In this document: positions 17,896 to 25,691 of the stretch, piece by piece
How positions within the stretch are numbered: position 1 is the stretch's first letter
How the letters are laid out: each line of letters begins with the position of its first letter
Assembly (NCBI RefSeq): GCF_009796825.1
Contig: NZ_CP047030.1
Span: 1,029,501 to 1,093,500, forward strand
Reading direction: 5' to 3'
DNA: 64,000 bases
Source: Algibacter sp. L3A6
Lineage (GTDB): Bacteria; Bacteroidota; Bacteroidia; Flavobacteriales; Flavobacteriaceae
Program-made: the position numbers and the translations under genes
Notes under the pieces: generated by a model
Told to the model about the DNA's origin: nothing
The model's database searches: none
Seen by the model: only the letters and a program-made list of their open reading frames with translations

Positions 17896-19026
17896 TTATT
17901 CACTACAAATTTCACCCAAAACCCAAAGGTAATCACTTCTGTTTGCAACAAAATCTCTATCGGAAATATCAATAATTTTCACATTAAAATCTTTCTGACT
18001 TTTTAAAAACTCTAAATATCCAGAGTTAATCTTCTCCAAATAATCGTCGGCAATATTTTGCTCGTAATCGCGTCCACGTTTTTTAATATTTTCTTGTAAA
18101 CGTGTGGTGTTTTGGTATAGATAAACATAAAGCTCTGGCTTCGGGATATCCTTATACATTAAGTAAAACAACTTTCTATATAATCCATACTCATCCGTAT
18201 TCAATGTTATTTTAGAAAAAATAAGCGATTTAAAAACATCATAATCGCTAACAACAAATTGCGTGAATAAATCGAGTTGTGCTAAATCTTCTGAAATTTG
18301 CTGATATCGATCTGCTAAAAAAGACATTTCTAAGGTAAACGCATAACGCTGTGCATCTTTATAAAACTTAGGTAAAAACGGATTATCTGCAAAACGCTCC
18401 ATAAGTAATCTTGCATTAAAATCTTGCGCTATTTTATTTGCCAAACTGGTTTTACCCGCACCAATATTACCTTCTATTGCAATATAATTATATTTAGAAA
18501 AATCTAGGGTTTTACTAGGGTTTTTAAGCCAAATATTTAAAGGTTCTAAAACCGACTTATCTTCACAAACCTCTAACAACTCCGATACGGTTTTATTAAG
18601 TTTAGCATGCTTTAATTTAGGCGCCAAATCGTTGAGTGGCATTAAAACAAACTTACGCTTATGCATTTCTGGATGCGGAACCTGCAAAGTTTCGGTGTTT
18701 ATTATTTGTTCTTCTGCAAAAACAACATCCAAATCTATTACTCGCGCTTCATACTCGTTTTTTAATTTACGAGTACGTCCTAATTCTATTTCAATAGCCA
18801 AAAGCATACCCAAAACATCATGTGGCTGTAAATCACTTTCTAAAACCAAGCAGCAATTTAAAAAATCGTCACTTTCAAAACCTAAAGCAGCAGATTTATA
18901 TACTTTAGAAATTAACTTTGTATTACCAATTTGCCGAAAAATAGCATCTACGGCGTTTTGTAAATTTTTAAATTTATCGCCTTTATTACTTCCTAATGCA
19001 ATATGAAATATTCTTGGTTTCGTCAT
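17896..19026 (-). CDS. folK: Bifunctional HPPK (FolK) / deoxynucleoside kinase fusion
   Basis: A 376-residue two-domain enzyme. The N-terminal half (about 1-150) is 6-hydroxymethyl-7,8-dihydropterin pyrophosphokinase of the folate pathway: IALGSNKGDKFKNLQNAV, RVIDLDVVF with the Mg-binding Asp pair, and VPHPEMHKRKFVLMPLNDLAP. The C-terminal half (about 165-376) is a deoxynucleoside kinase: P-loop IEGNIGAGKTSLANKI, ERFADNPFLPKFY, a DRYQQ motif and the lid region RLQENIKKRGRDYEQ. This fusion is a recurring feature of Bacteroidota. ATG 19026 is used because the codon at 19038 is TTG. The divergent transporter gene begins 70 bases away. Confidence 0.93.
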   Translation of the reverse strand: MTKPRIFHIALGSNKGDKFKNLQNAVDAIFRQIGNTKLISKVYKSAALGFESDDFLNCCLVLESDLQPHDVLGMLLAIEIELGRTRKLKNEYEARVIDLDVVFAEEQIINTETLQVPHPEMHKRKFVLMPLNDLAPKLKHAKLNKTVSELLEVCEDKSVLEPLNIWLKNPSKTLDFSKYNYIAIEGNIGAGKTSLANKIAQDFNARLLMERFADNPFLPKFYKDAQRYAFTLEMSFLADRYQQISEDLAQLDLFTQFVVSDYDVFKSLIFSKITLNTDEYGLYRKLFYLMYKDIPKPELYVYLYQNTTRLQENIKKRGRDYEQNIADDYLEKINSGYLEFLKSQKDFNVKIIDISDRDFVANRSDYLWVLGEICSE

Positions 19027-19099
19027 AAGTATCGGCAAAATAATGAAAACTAAATGGTTTCATTGTATATTTACACGAGGTATTTATTCACAACTTTAT

Positions 19100-19804
19100 A
19101 TGACTTTAAAAGACAAACTCGCTGCCCAACGAATTTACATGCTTTTGGGAGCCTTATTTATTACCTCATTAGTAGTTTCTAATCTTATTTTTCAGAAGTT
19201 TTTTTACTGGCATCCTTTTGATGTTGAAATTTTTGGATCTAAACTTTTCGAAGTTTCTGTTGGCATACTACCCTACCCTATTACTTTTTTAATCACCGAT
19301 TTAATAAGTGAAATTTATGGAAAAAAGCGCGCCAACCAAATTGTGACAGCCGGAATTTTCGCTTCGTTTTTCTCACTTTTAATTGTTTACGTTTCTAGCA
19401 TTGTTCCTGCAACACCATGGTCTCCTGTAAAAGACAACATGTTTAACACCGTATTTGGAAATACCGTTTTAGCTGTATTTGCAAGCATGATGGCCTATTT
19501 ATTTGCTCAATTTATAGATATTCAAATTTATCATTTCTGGAAACAACTTACAAAAGGCAAACATTTATGGCTTCGGAATAATTTTTCAACCTTCTTATCT
19601 CAATTTGTTGATACCTTTACCGTAGTTGGATTGCTTTGTGTTTTCGAAATTATTGCCTGGGATCGCTTTTTAGGTTTACTACTAAGTGGTTTTCTATTTA
19701 AAGTAATTATTGCATTTTTAGATACTCCTTTTTTATATTTAGGCGTATTTTTGTTTAGAAAACGATTCAATTTAAAAATAAACCAAGAAATAGATTTACT
19801 TTAG
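19100..19804 (+). CDS. Queuosine precursor transporter, VUT/YhhQ family
   Basis: A polytopic membrane protein of about 234 residues that matches the VUT/YhhQ family, which imports 7-cyano/7-aminomethyl-deazaguanine for queuosine tRNA modification. It has six hydrophobic segments with family signatures FPITFLITDLISEIYGKKRA (here YPITFLITDLISEIYGKKRA) and FLSQFVDTFTV. I start it at ATG 19100 (MTLKDKLAAQ) instead of ATG 19043: the upstream 19 codons are atypical, and a promoter-like TATATTTA at 19066-19073 lies inside them. It is divergent from folK; no queuosine synthesis gene is seen in the window, so salvage is likely its role. Confidence 0.85.
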   Translation: MTLKDKLAAQRIYMLLGALFITSLVVSNLIFQKFFYWHPFDVEIFGSKLFEVSVGILPYPITFLITDLISEIYGKKRANQIVTAGIFASFFSLLIVYVSSIVPATPWSPVKDNMFNTVFGNTVLAVFASMMAYLFAQFIDIQIYHFWKQLTKGKHLWLRNNFSTFLSQFVDTFTVVGLLCVFEIIAWDRFLGLLLSGFLFKVIIAFLDTPFLYLGVFLFRKRFNLKINQEIDLL

Positions 19805-19889
19805 AATTGCGTTAAAATTAACTTAAACCCGCCCTTAATTTCATCCCCTAATCCATTTTTTACGTAAATATTTTTATAAACAGCTTATT

Positions 19890-22577
19890 ATGAAGAAAGT
19901 TTTAAAAATCACCGGTTTCACTATACTTACCGTACTTATATTATTAATCGCGATTCCTTTTGTTTTCCAAGGAAAAATTCAAGGCATTGTAAAACAATTT
20001 ATAAATGATAATGTAAATGCTCAAGTAGAATTTAGCGATGTAAGTCTAAGCTTTATCCGTAGCTTTCCTGAGGCTCACGTTGGTATAAACGATTTTGTTA
20101 TTACAAATTTCGAACCTTTTAAAGGCGATACCTTGGTAGCAGCAAAATCTATTGCGTTTACCGTGTCTATCCCCGAATTATTTAAAACAGCAGGTGAAGA
20201 GCCTATTGTTGTGAATAGCATTTTTGTAGATGAAGCAATGATTACTTTAAAAACCAATGCAGAAGGACAAACCAATTACGATATTGCCAAAGCTAGCGAA
20301 CCTGAAACAACAACAGACACAACTGGCAGCAGTTTTACTTTTAGCATAGACGAATACAGCATAAAAAATAGTGGTTTTGATTATATAGATGAAAGTTCTA
20401 AAATGATGATGCAAATCTCAGAGCTAAACCATACCGGAAGCGGAACTTTTTCGGGAGAAACATCGGAACTCGATACTGAAACAGAAGCCAATGTTAGCTT
20501 CACCATGGACGGCACAAATTACCTAAACCATAATGCCATAAAACTTGATGCTTTAATAGATTTAGACTTAACAAATAGCAAATACACTTTTAAAGAAAAC
20601 AAAGGCTACATCAATAAATTGCCAATAGAATTTGATGGTTTTGTTCAGTTATTAGATGAAGGTCAGAATATCGATTTAACCTTTAAAAACCCAGAATCTG
20701 ATTTTAAAAATTTCTTAGCCTTAATTCCAGAGACGTATTCAGGAAGTTTAGATGGCGTACAAACTAGTGGAGACTTTACTATTAATGGTATTGTAAAAGG
20801 TATTAATTCTGATAAAACCATCCCTAAATTAGATATTAATATCGCCTCGAACAATGCGTCTTTTAAATATCCCGATTTACCAAAAAGCGTAACAAACATT
20901 GTAATTAACACCTCTATAAAAAACACAACAGGCTTTTTAGACGATACTTTTGTTGACATAAAAACCTTGAACTTTAAAATAGACGACGATGTTTTTAAAT
21001 CGTCTGCTAGTATAAAAAATATGACTAAAAACATGCTTGTAAGCGCCAATTTAGACGGTGTTTTAAACTTAGCTAATATCACAAAAGCATACCCTGTTGA
21101 ATTGTCAAGTCCGCTTACAGGTATTTTAAAAGCAAAATTAAGCACGGCTTTTGATATGAATGCGATTGAAACTAATGCCTTTGAACGCATTAAAAGTAAC
21201 GGAACTGCTAGCCTTAGTAATTTTGTGTATACTTCTGAAGATATGGCAAACCCTCTAGAAATTTCAGAAGCAGATTTAACCTTTAATCCTCAAACCGTTT
21301 CACTAAATCACTTTAAAGCAAAAACAGGTGAAAGTGATTTAAATGCTAACGGAACTATAAACAACTTACTAGGTTTTGTACTTAGTGACACAACACTAAA
21401 AGGTAATTTCGATTTAAATTCGAACCTTTTTAAAATGAGTGATTTTATGTCGGAAAGCGAAACAACTTCAACCGAAACAAAAACACAAACTCCAACAGAA
21501 TCGGAAGCCTTAAAAATCCCTGCTTTTTTAGATTGCACTATAAACGCCAATGCTAAAACCGTAATTTATGATAATTTAACGTTAACCGATGTTAAAGGAA
21601 AATTATTAATAAAAGATGAAGCTGCAACGTTAAGCAACGTATCATCAAGTATTTTTGATGGAGCGCTTTCTATTTCAGGAGATGTTTCAACCAAAACAGA
21701 AACACCAACATTTAGTTTCAATTTAGGTGCTAATAACTTCGATATTTCAAAATCGTTTAAAGGTTTAGAATTACTTCAAAACTTAGCCCCTATCGCCAAA
21801 ATTTTACAAGGAAAATTAAATACAACTATTAATTTATCAGGAAGTTTAGATAAAGATTTTGCTCCAAATTTAAGCACTGTTTCGGGTAATGCACTAGCAG
21901 AATTATTAACAACAAACCTATCCGAAAACGAAAGTGGCCTTTTAAGCAAACTTGATAACTCATTGAGCTTTATAGATTTTAGTAAACTCGATTTAAAAGA
22001 TCTAAAAACCAAGTTAGAATTTGCCAATGGGCAAGTAAGCGTAAAACCTTTCGATTTAAAATATAAAGATATCGCTATTACGGTTTCTGGATCACACGGC
22101 TTTGATCAAACATTAAATTACAATGCTATTTTTAATGTGCCAGCAAAATACTTAGGCTCCGATATTACAGCGCTTATTAGCAAAATTGATAGTGAAGAGG
22201 CCAACAACATTACCATTCCGGTTACTGCAAATATTGGAGGTTCTTACACGAGTCCGACTGTAAAAACAGATTTAACAAGTGGAGTTACCAACCTAACAAA
22301 ACAACTGGTTGAAATAGAAAAGCAAAAACTACTTAATAAAGGTAAAGACAAAGTTACAGACCTAATTGGAGGTATTATTAGCGGTAACAAAACAAAAACA
22401 GACTCGACTAAAACAGAACAAACTAATGCCGTTAAAGATGTTTTAGGAGGTATTCTTGGCAATAAAACAACTCAAACAGATTCTACTCAAACCACACCTA
22501 CCAATAACACTACAAATGCAGTAAAAAATGTATTAGGTGGTTTATTAAAGAAAAAAACAAAGGATACGGTTAAATAA
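19890..22577 (+). CDS. AsmA-like envelope protein
   Basis: An 895-residue protein with one N-terminal transmembrane helix (ITGFTILTVLILLIAIPFVF) and a long periplasmic part of repeated beta segments. The N-terminal region FINDNVNAQVEFSDVSLSFIRSFPEAHVGINDF and the C-terminal LDNSLSFIDFSKLDLKDLKTKL...VSVKPFDLKYKD match AsmA and AsmA C-terminal domains. Members of this repeating-beta-groove superfamily bridge inner and outer membranes and are implicated in lipid movement. The C-terminal tail (about 800-895) has low-complexity Lys/Thr-rich repeats of VLGG(I/L)LGNKT type (LGGIISGNKTKTDSTK, VLGGILGNKTTQTDST, VLGGLLKKKTKDT). No operon partner is evident. Confidence 0.82.
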   Translation: MKKVLKITGFTILTVLILLIAIPFVFQGKIQGIVKQFINDNVNAQVEFSDVSLSFIRSFPEAHVGINDFVITNFEPFKGDTLVAAKSIAFTVSIPELFKTAGEEPIVVNSIFVDEAMITLKTNAEGQTNYDIAKASEPETTTDTTGSSFTFSIDEYSIKNSGFDYIDESSKMMMQISELNHTGSGTFSGETSELDTETEANVSFTMDGTNYLNHNAIKLDALIDLDLTNSKYTFKENKGYINKLPIEFDGFVQLLDEGQNIDLTFKNPESDFKNFLALIPETYSGSLDGVQTSGDFTINGIVKGINSDKTIPKLDINIASNNASFKYPDLPKSVTNIVINTSIKNTTGFLDDTFVDIKTLNFKIDDDVFKSSASIKNMTKNMLVSANLDGVLNLANITKAYPVELSSPLTGILKAKLSTAFDMNAIETNAFERIKSNGTASLSNFVYTSEDMANPLEISEADLTFNPQTVSLNHFKAKTGESDLNANGTINNLLGFVLSDTTLKGNFDLNSNLFKMSDFMSESETTSTETKTQTPTESEALKIPAFLDCTINANAKTVIYDNLTLTDVKGKLLIKDEAATLSNVSSSIFDGALSISGDVSTKTETPTFSFNLGANNFDISKSFKGLELLQNLAPIAKILQGKLNTTINLSGSLDKDFAPNLSTVSGNALAELLTTNLSENESGLLSKLDNSLSFIDFSKLDLKDLKTKLEFANGQVSVKPFDLKYKDIAITVSGSHGFDQTLNYNAIFNVPAKYLGSDITALISKIDSEEANNITIPVTANIGGSYTSPTVKTDLTSGVTNLTKQLVEIEKQKLLNKGKDKVTDLIGGIISGNKTKTDSTKTEQTNAVKDVLGGILGNKTTQTDSTQTTPTNNTTNAVKNVLGGLLKKKTKDTVK

Positions 22578-22595
22578 TTTTGAGTAACCAAAATA

Positions 22596-22619
22596 AACTT
22601 TCAATAATTATTGAAAGTT
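22596..22619. promoter_or_regulatory. Palindromic operator 1 upstream of the GbsR-type regulator
   Basis: A perfect 24-base palindrome with half-site AACTTTCAATAA and its exact reverse complement. The right half contains the TTG -33 element of the regulator promoter (22611-22613), so binding would block it. A near-identical palindrome lies at 23164-23185 just after the regulator gene. I infer that the GbsR/MarR-type protein binds both. Confidence 0.75.
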
Positions 22620-22640
22620 CAGAAATATTATATATATTTG
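22611..22640 (+). promoter_or_regulatory. Promoter of the GbsR-type regulator
   Basis: TTG, then 19 bases, then TATATTTG (22633-22640), a full match to the Bacteroidota housekeeping consensus. The ATG at 22645 is only five bases after the -7 box, so the mRNA should begin at or within a base or two of the start codon (leaderless or nearly so). Confidence 0.75.
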
Positions 22641-22644
22641 CTGT

Positions 22645-23148
22645 ATGGAATACCAAGAAGCAAAAGATAAGTTTATTAGCACATGGGGAAGTTTAGGCAC
22701 ACTTTGGGGTATAAACAAAGCTATGGCGCAAATACAATCTTTGCTTTTTATTTCTACTAAACCCTTATCCATGGAAGAAATTATGGCAGAACTTAAAATC
22801 TCCCGTGGTAATACAAGCATGAATTTGCGTCAACTAATGGATTGGGGTATTGTTACAAAAGAGCTTATTCCTGGCGAACGTAAGGAGTATTTTTCTACTG
22901 AAAAAGACGTACAAGAACTTGCCAGACATATTGCAAAAGAACGTAGCCGTCGTGAAATAAAACCTGTTATTAAAGTTTTAAAAGACGTATCCTCGATAAA
23001 AGATGATGGCACAGAAAAAACAAGAGAACTTATTAAACAAACTAAAGCTTTGCATGATTTAGCTGAAACTGCTGATGCGATGATGAATAAAATTGTAAAC
23101 CAAGAACAAACTTGGATCACTAAATCTTTATTGAAACTCATCAAATAA
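22645..23148 (+). CDS. GbsR/MarR-family transcriptional regulator
   Basis: A 167-residue winged-helix regulator. The start EYQEAKDKFISTWGSLGTLWGINKAM, the recognition part MEEIMAELKISRGNTSMNLRQL (about residues 37-60) and the wing with VTKELIPGERKEYF are typical of the GbsR subfamily, whose Bacillus member represses choline/glycine-betaine genes. It is bracketed by two nearly identical palindromes (22596-22619 and 23164-23185), which suggests self-repression and control of the following membrane proteins and methyltransferase. Its promoter places transcription start essentially at the ATG. The ligand is unknown; no betaine gene is next to it. Confidence 0.87.
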   Translation: MEYQEAKDKFISTWGSLGTLWGINKAMAQIQSLLFISTKPLSMEEIMAELKISRGNTSMNLRQLMDWGIVTKELIPGERKEYFSTEKDVQELARHIAKERSRREIKPVIKVLKDVSSIKDDGTEKTRELIKQTKALHDLAETADAMMNKIVNQEQTWITKSLLKLIK

Positions 23149-23153
23149 AAAAA

Positions 23154-23185
23154 TTTCAATAATACTTTCAATAATTTCTGAAAGT
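23154..23185. promoter_or_regulatory. Palindromic operator 2 with an extra half-site, upstream of the membrane protein/methyltransferase genes
   Basis: The palindrome 23164-23185 differs from operator 1 (22597-22618) at only two central positions. A further half-site TTTCAATAAT at 23154-23163 is repeated 12 bases later within the palindrome. The first structural gene starts 16 bases downstream. No clear TAnnTTTG box is seen, so the genes may be read through from the regulator promoter or use a divergent promoter. Confidence 0.72.
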
Positions 23186-23201
23186 TTAAAATGTTTAGAA
23201 A

Positions 23202-23564
23202 ATGAATTATAATCTTCTTACATATAGCATTTACCTACCCATCATCTTTTTTATCATGATAAAAATTGGTTGGTTGTTTTACACACACGGAGAAATATAC
23301 CTCATTCATCTATTTCAACAAAACACCCAACTCGTAAAAAGCATAAACAACATTTTACTTATTGGTTACTATCTCACCAACCTTGGTTATGCCATTTTCT
23401 CTATTGCATATTGGGAACAATTAAATTCAATAATTCAAATTATTAACTCGCTAAGCTATCGCTTAGGCATCATTATTCTCGGGTTAGCCATTTTACATTA
23501 CAACAATGTTTTTTGGCTCACCTTTCTTGTAAAATCAAAATCAATACATCATGGAAAATTCTAA
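23202..23564 (+). CDS. Small three-helix membrane protein, paralogue A (unknown function)
   Basis: A 120-residue protein that I do not recognise. Three hydrophobic segments are visible at about residues 6-26, 50-70 and 84-112. The motifs YSIYLPI near the start, GEIYLIHLF around residue 33 and IGYYLTNLGYAIFSI around 55 recur in its downstream neighbour (YLIYLPI, GKLFMIDIF, IGFYLINIGWAMLIL), so the two are tandem paralogues and may form a heteromer. Its 3' end overlaps the next gene by 14 bases, indicating coupled translation. It follows operator 2 of the GbsR-type regulator. Confidence 0.72.
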   Translation: MNYNLLTYSIYLPIIFFIMIKIGWLFYTHGEIYLIHLFQQNTQLVKSINNILLIGYYLTNLGYAIFSIAYWEQLNSIIQIINSLSYRLGIIILGLAILHYNNVFWLTFLVKSKSIHHGKF

Positions 23565-23946
23565 AATCATTATCGCTTACTTAATCTATTTACCAATTGT
23601 TATCGCCTTAACAATCTACGTTTCCAAAATGCTATTTAAAAATGGAAAACTCTTCATGATTGATATTTTTAAAGGCAAAGAAGATATCGCATTGGCAACA
23701 AACAAATTATTCGAAATAGGTTTTTACCTTATTAATATAGGTTGGGCTATGTTAATTCTGAAAATAACTTATCAGGCACACGAAAGCCTTACTTATCAAT
23801 CAATCATTGAAATATTAAGTAAAAAAATCGGCGCCTTTTCTATCTATTTAGGCGTGATGCTGTTCTTAAATTTATATTTCTTTTTTAGAGGAAGAACCAA
23901 ATCTAAACAGTCTTTAAAAGCAAATACTAAAGTTCAACTTCAATAA
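23551..23946 (+). CDS. Small three-helix membrane protein, paralogue B (unknown function)
   Basis: A 131-residue protein paralogous to the preceding gene, with hydrophobic segments at about 7-26, 52-72 and 90-113 and a basic tail (RGRTKSKQSLKAN). The loop after helix 1 reads LFKNGKLFMIDIFKGKEDIALATNKLFEIG, predicted to be at the membrane surface. The Lys-rich C-terminus is probably cytoplasmic. It overlaps paralogue A by 14 bases, and the methyltransferase begins eight bases after its stop. No family assignment is possible by eye; a paired subunit membrane complex is my inference from tandem paralogy. Confidence 0.72.
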   Translation: MENSKIIIAYLIYLPIVIALTIYVSKMLFKNGKLFMIDIFKGKEDIALATNKLFEIGFYLINIGWAMLILKITYQAHESLTYQSIIEILSKKIGAFSIYLGVMLFLNLYFFFRGRTKSKQSLKANTKVQLQ

Positions 23947-23954
23947 CTAAACCT

Positions 23955-24830
23955 ATGACAACTGCAACCATTAATTTAGAAAAAAGCCCAGAAACGAACC
24001 GTATCGAGATGATTGATTTCTATAACGAAGCCACTGAAGATTACGAGTTTTGGAGTAAAGATTTCAACATGCACTTTGGGTATTTTATTCCTTTCAAAAC
24101 AAATCCCTTTAAGAGAGATTCTATGCTAAACGAAATGAATAATCAGGTAATAAAAAGATTAAACTTAACTAATGAAAAAATTTCATTAATAGATATGGGC
24201 TGCGGTATGGGAGGCACCATGCGTTATGCTTTAAAAAATAAAAAAAACTTATCTGCTTTTGGAGTCACCCTATCAGAATTCCAAATGCAACAAGGCAACA
24301 TGCTTCTTAAAAATTATAAAGGAAACATTTTAAAAGAAAATTATAACAACACATCATTTCCTTCAAACACATTCCATGCGGCCTTAGCCATAGAAAGCTT
24401 TTGCCATTCTGGACATAGTGATAAATCTATTCAAGAAGCTTATCGTGTTTTAAAACCAAATGGAAGATTGGTTATTGCCGATGCTTTCTTAAAAAAAGAA
24501 GCTTCAACCTTTCAAAATACCAGCAAGTTTGCTTACAAAAGCCTTTGTGATCATTGGAGTTTAGAAAAATTAGAAACTATCGAAAATATGGTCAACAAAC
24601 TAAAAGAGCAAGGTTTTACGAATATTAAGGTAGAAAACACATCCTACAAAGTCGCTCCATCTGTTTTACACGTTCCTTTCGCAATAACAGGTTTCATCTT
24701 TAAAAAACTATTCGCATCAAAAACATTAAAACGAGAAAGCCTGCATAACCTAAAAGGATCTTTTTACGCCTTACTTTCAGGATTACACTTTAAAAGCTTT
24801 GGTTATTACATTATTAGTTGCACCAAATAA
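23955..24830 (+). CDS. UbiE/sterol-type class I SAM-dependent methyltransferase
   Basis: A 291-residue methyltransferase. Motif I is LIDMGCGMGGTMRYAL, the post-I loop GVTLSEFQMQQGN, motif II region AALAIESFCHSGHSDKSIQEA and motif III YRVLKPNGRLVIADAFL. This set is closest to the methyltransferases that alkylate lipophilic small molecules (UbiE, tocopherol, sterol C24, cyclopropane-synthase relatives). An amphipathic C-terminal part (VLHVPFAITGFIFKKLFASK) suggests membrane contact. It follows the two small membrane proteins by eight bases in a unit preceded by the GbsR operator. The substrate is unknown; a membrane lipid, quinone or terpenoid is likely. Confidence 0.82.
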   Translation: MTTATINLEKSPETNRIEMIDFYNEATEDYEFWSKDFNMHFGYFIPFKTNPFKRDSMLNEMNNQVIKRLNLTNEKISLIDMGCGMGGTMRYALKNKKNLSAFGVTLSEFQMQQGNMLLKNYKGNILKENYNNTSFPSNTFHAALAIESFCHSGHSDKSIQEAYRVLKPNGRLVIADAFLKKEASTFQNTSKFAYKSLCDHWSLEKLETIENMVNKLKEQGFTNIKVENTSYKVAPSVLHVPFAITGFIFKKLFASKTLKRESLHNLKGSFYALLSGLHFKSFGYYIISCTK

Positions 24831-24873
24831 TATATTCATTTTTTTACCTTATTTTTGGTGAAAATTGTACAAT

Positions 24874-25425
24874 ATGCCCAAACACGAAATACATCCCGAT
24901 AAGTGGATCGATTTATACGCAGATTACTTGTTTAATTACACAGTAACCCGCGTAAGCGATAGAGAGATCGCTCAAGATTTGGTGCAAGACACATTTTTGG
25001 CAGGGTTAAAATCAATGAAAAATTTTAAAGGAGAAGCAAGTGAACGTACTTGGTTGATTTCTATTTTAAAACGAAAAATTATTGATCATTACCGAAAAAT
25101 AAATTCAAATAAAGGAAAAGCAGAAGTTAGAATTCAATATAACGATGCAGAATCTGAAGGCGATTGGCTTGAAGAACGTGTTGCCGACCCGTTCGACAAA
25201 ACAGCCGAAGACAGCATGCAAAACAGTGAGTTAGGCGACGCTATACATAATTGCTTAAGCAAATTACCAAAGAAACAGGCCAACGTTTTTAAAATGAAAA
25301 CAGTACTTAATTATGAAACTGAGGTGATTTGTAATGAACTTAATATCACTGCGTCTAACCTATGGGTAATTATCCACCGAGCACGAACTGCTATGGCCGA
25401 TTGCTTAAAAGAAAATTGGTTTTAA
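24874..25425 (+). CDS. ECF-type RNA polymerase sigma factor
   Basis: A 183-residue group 4 sigma factor. Region 2 spans about residues 7-75 (LYADYLFNYTVTRVSDREIA, QDLVQDTFLAG, ASERTWLISILKRKIIDHYR) and region 4 about 125-180 (LPKKQANVFKMKTVLNYETE, ICNELNITASNLWVIIHRAR). ATG 24874 is used; the codon at 24865 is TTG. A perfect -7 box TATTTTTG lies at 24850-24857. It is followed after two bases by a small zinc-finger protein that looks like its anti-sigma factor. It is also close (43 bases) behind the methyltransferase, so it may be expressed with the GbsR-controlled genes as well as alone. Confidence 0.9.
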   Translation: MPKHEIHPDKWIDLYADYLFNYTVTRVSDREIAQDLVQDTFLAGLKSMKNFKGEASERTWLISILKRKIIDHYRKINSNKGKAEVRIQYNDAESEGDWLEERVADPFDKTAEDSMQNSELGDAIHNCLSKLPKKQANVFKMKTVLNYETEVICNELNITASNLWVIIHRARTAMADCLKENWF

Positions 25426-25427
25426 TT

Positions 25428-25691
25428 ATGAGTAAAAAAATAAACATATTCATGCCCTGCGATGAAGCAAACCACGTTTGCGACAAATCGCAATATAAAG
25501 AAGCGTCTTTATTAGAAAAGATAAAGCTGAATCTGCATTTAATATACTGCAAAGCATGCAGAGGCTATTCTAAAAACAACGCTAAGTTAACTAAACGTAT
25601 TGATGCTGCTGAGCTAGAATGCTTAGACCCAAAGTGTAAAGAAGACATGAAAAAAGATTTAGAAAAAGCTTTGAAAGAACAGTTACATTAG
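25428..25691 (+). CDS. Small zinc-finger anti-sigma-like protein
   Basis: An 87-residue cytoplasmic protein. It carries HLIYCKACRGY, an H-x3-C-x2-C signature of the zinc-binding anti-sigma (ZAS) fold, with further Cys/His in CDEANHVC near residue 12. It starts two bases after the sigma gene stop, the usual arrangement for a cognate pair. No transmembrane segment is present, so it would be a soluble anti-sigma factor responding to a cytoplasmic signal such as redox or metal state (inference). Extra Cys residues in LECLDPKC near the C-terminus could add to sensing. The convergent membrane gene overlaps its last four bases. Confidence 0.75.
   Translation: MSKKINIFMPCDEANHVCDKSQYKEASLLEKIKLNLHLIYCKACRGYSKNNAKLTKRIDAAELECLDPKCKEDMKKDLEKALKEQLH

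Noticed and set aside
20663..21190. 175-codon open frame on the minus strand inside the AsmA-like gene.
   Set aside because: It lies fully opposite a well-supported coding sequence, has no recognisable domain and reflects codon bias of the real gene.
22645..24830. Glycine-betaine/choline osmoprotection operon because of the GbsR-type regulator.
   Set aside because: No choline or betaine dehydrogenase and no betaine transporter is present; the controlled genes are membrane proteins and a methyltransferase.
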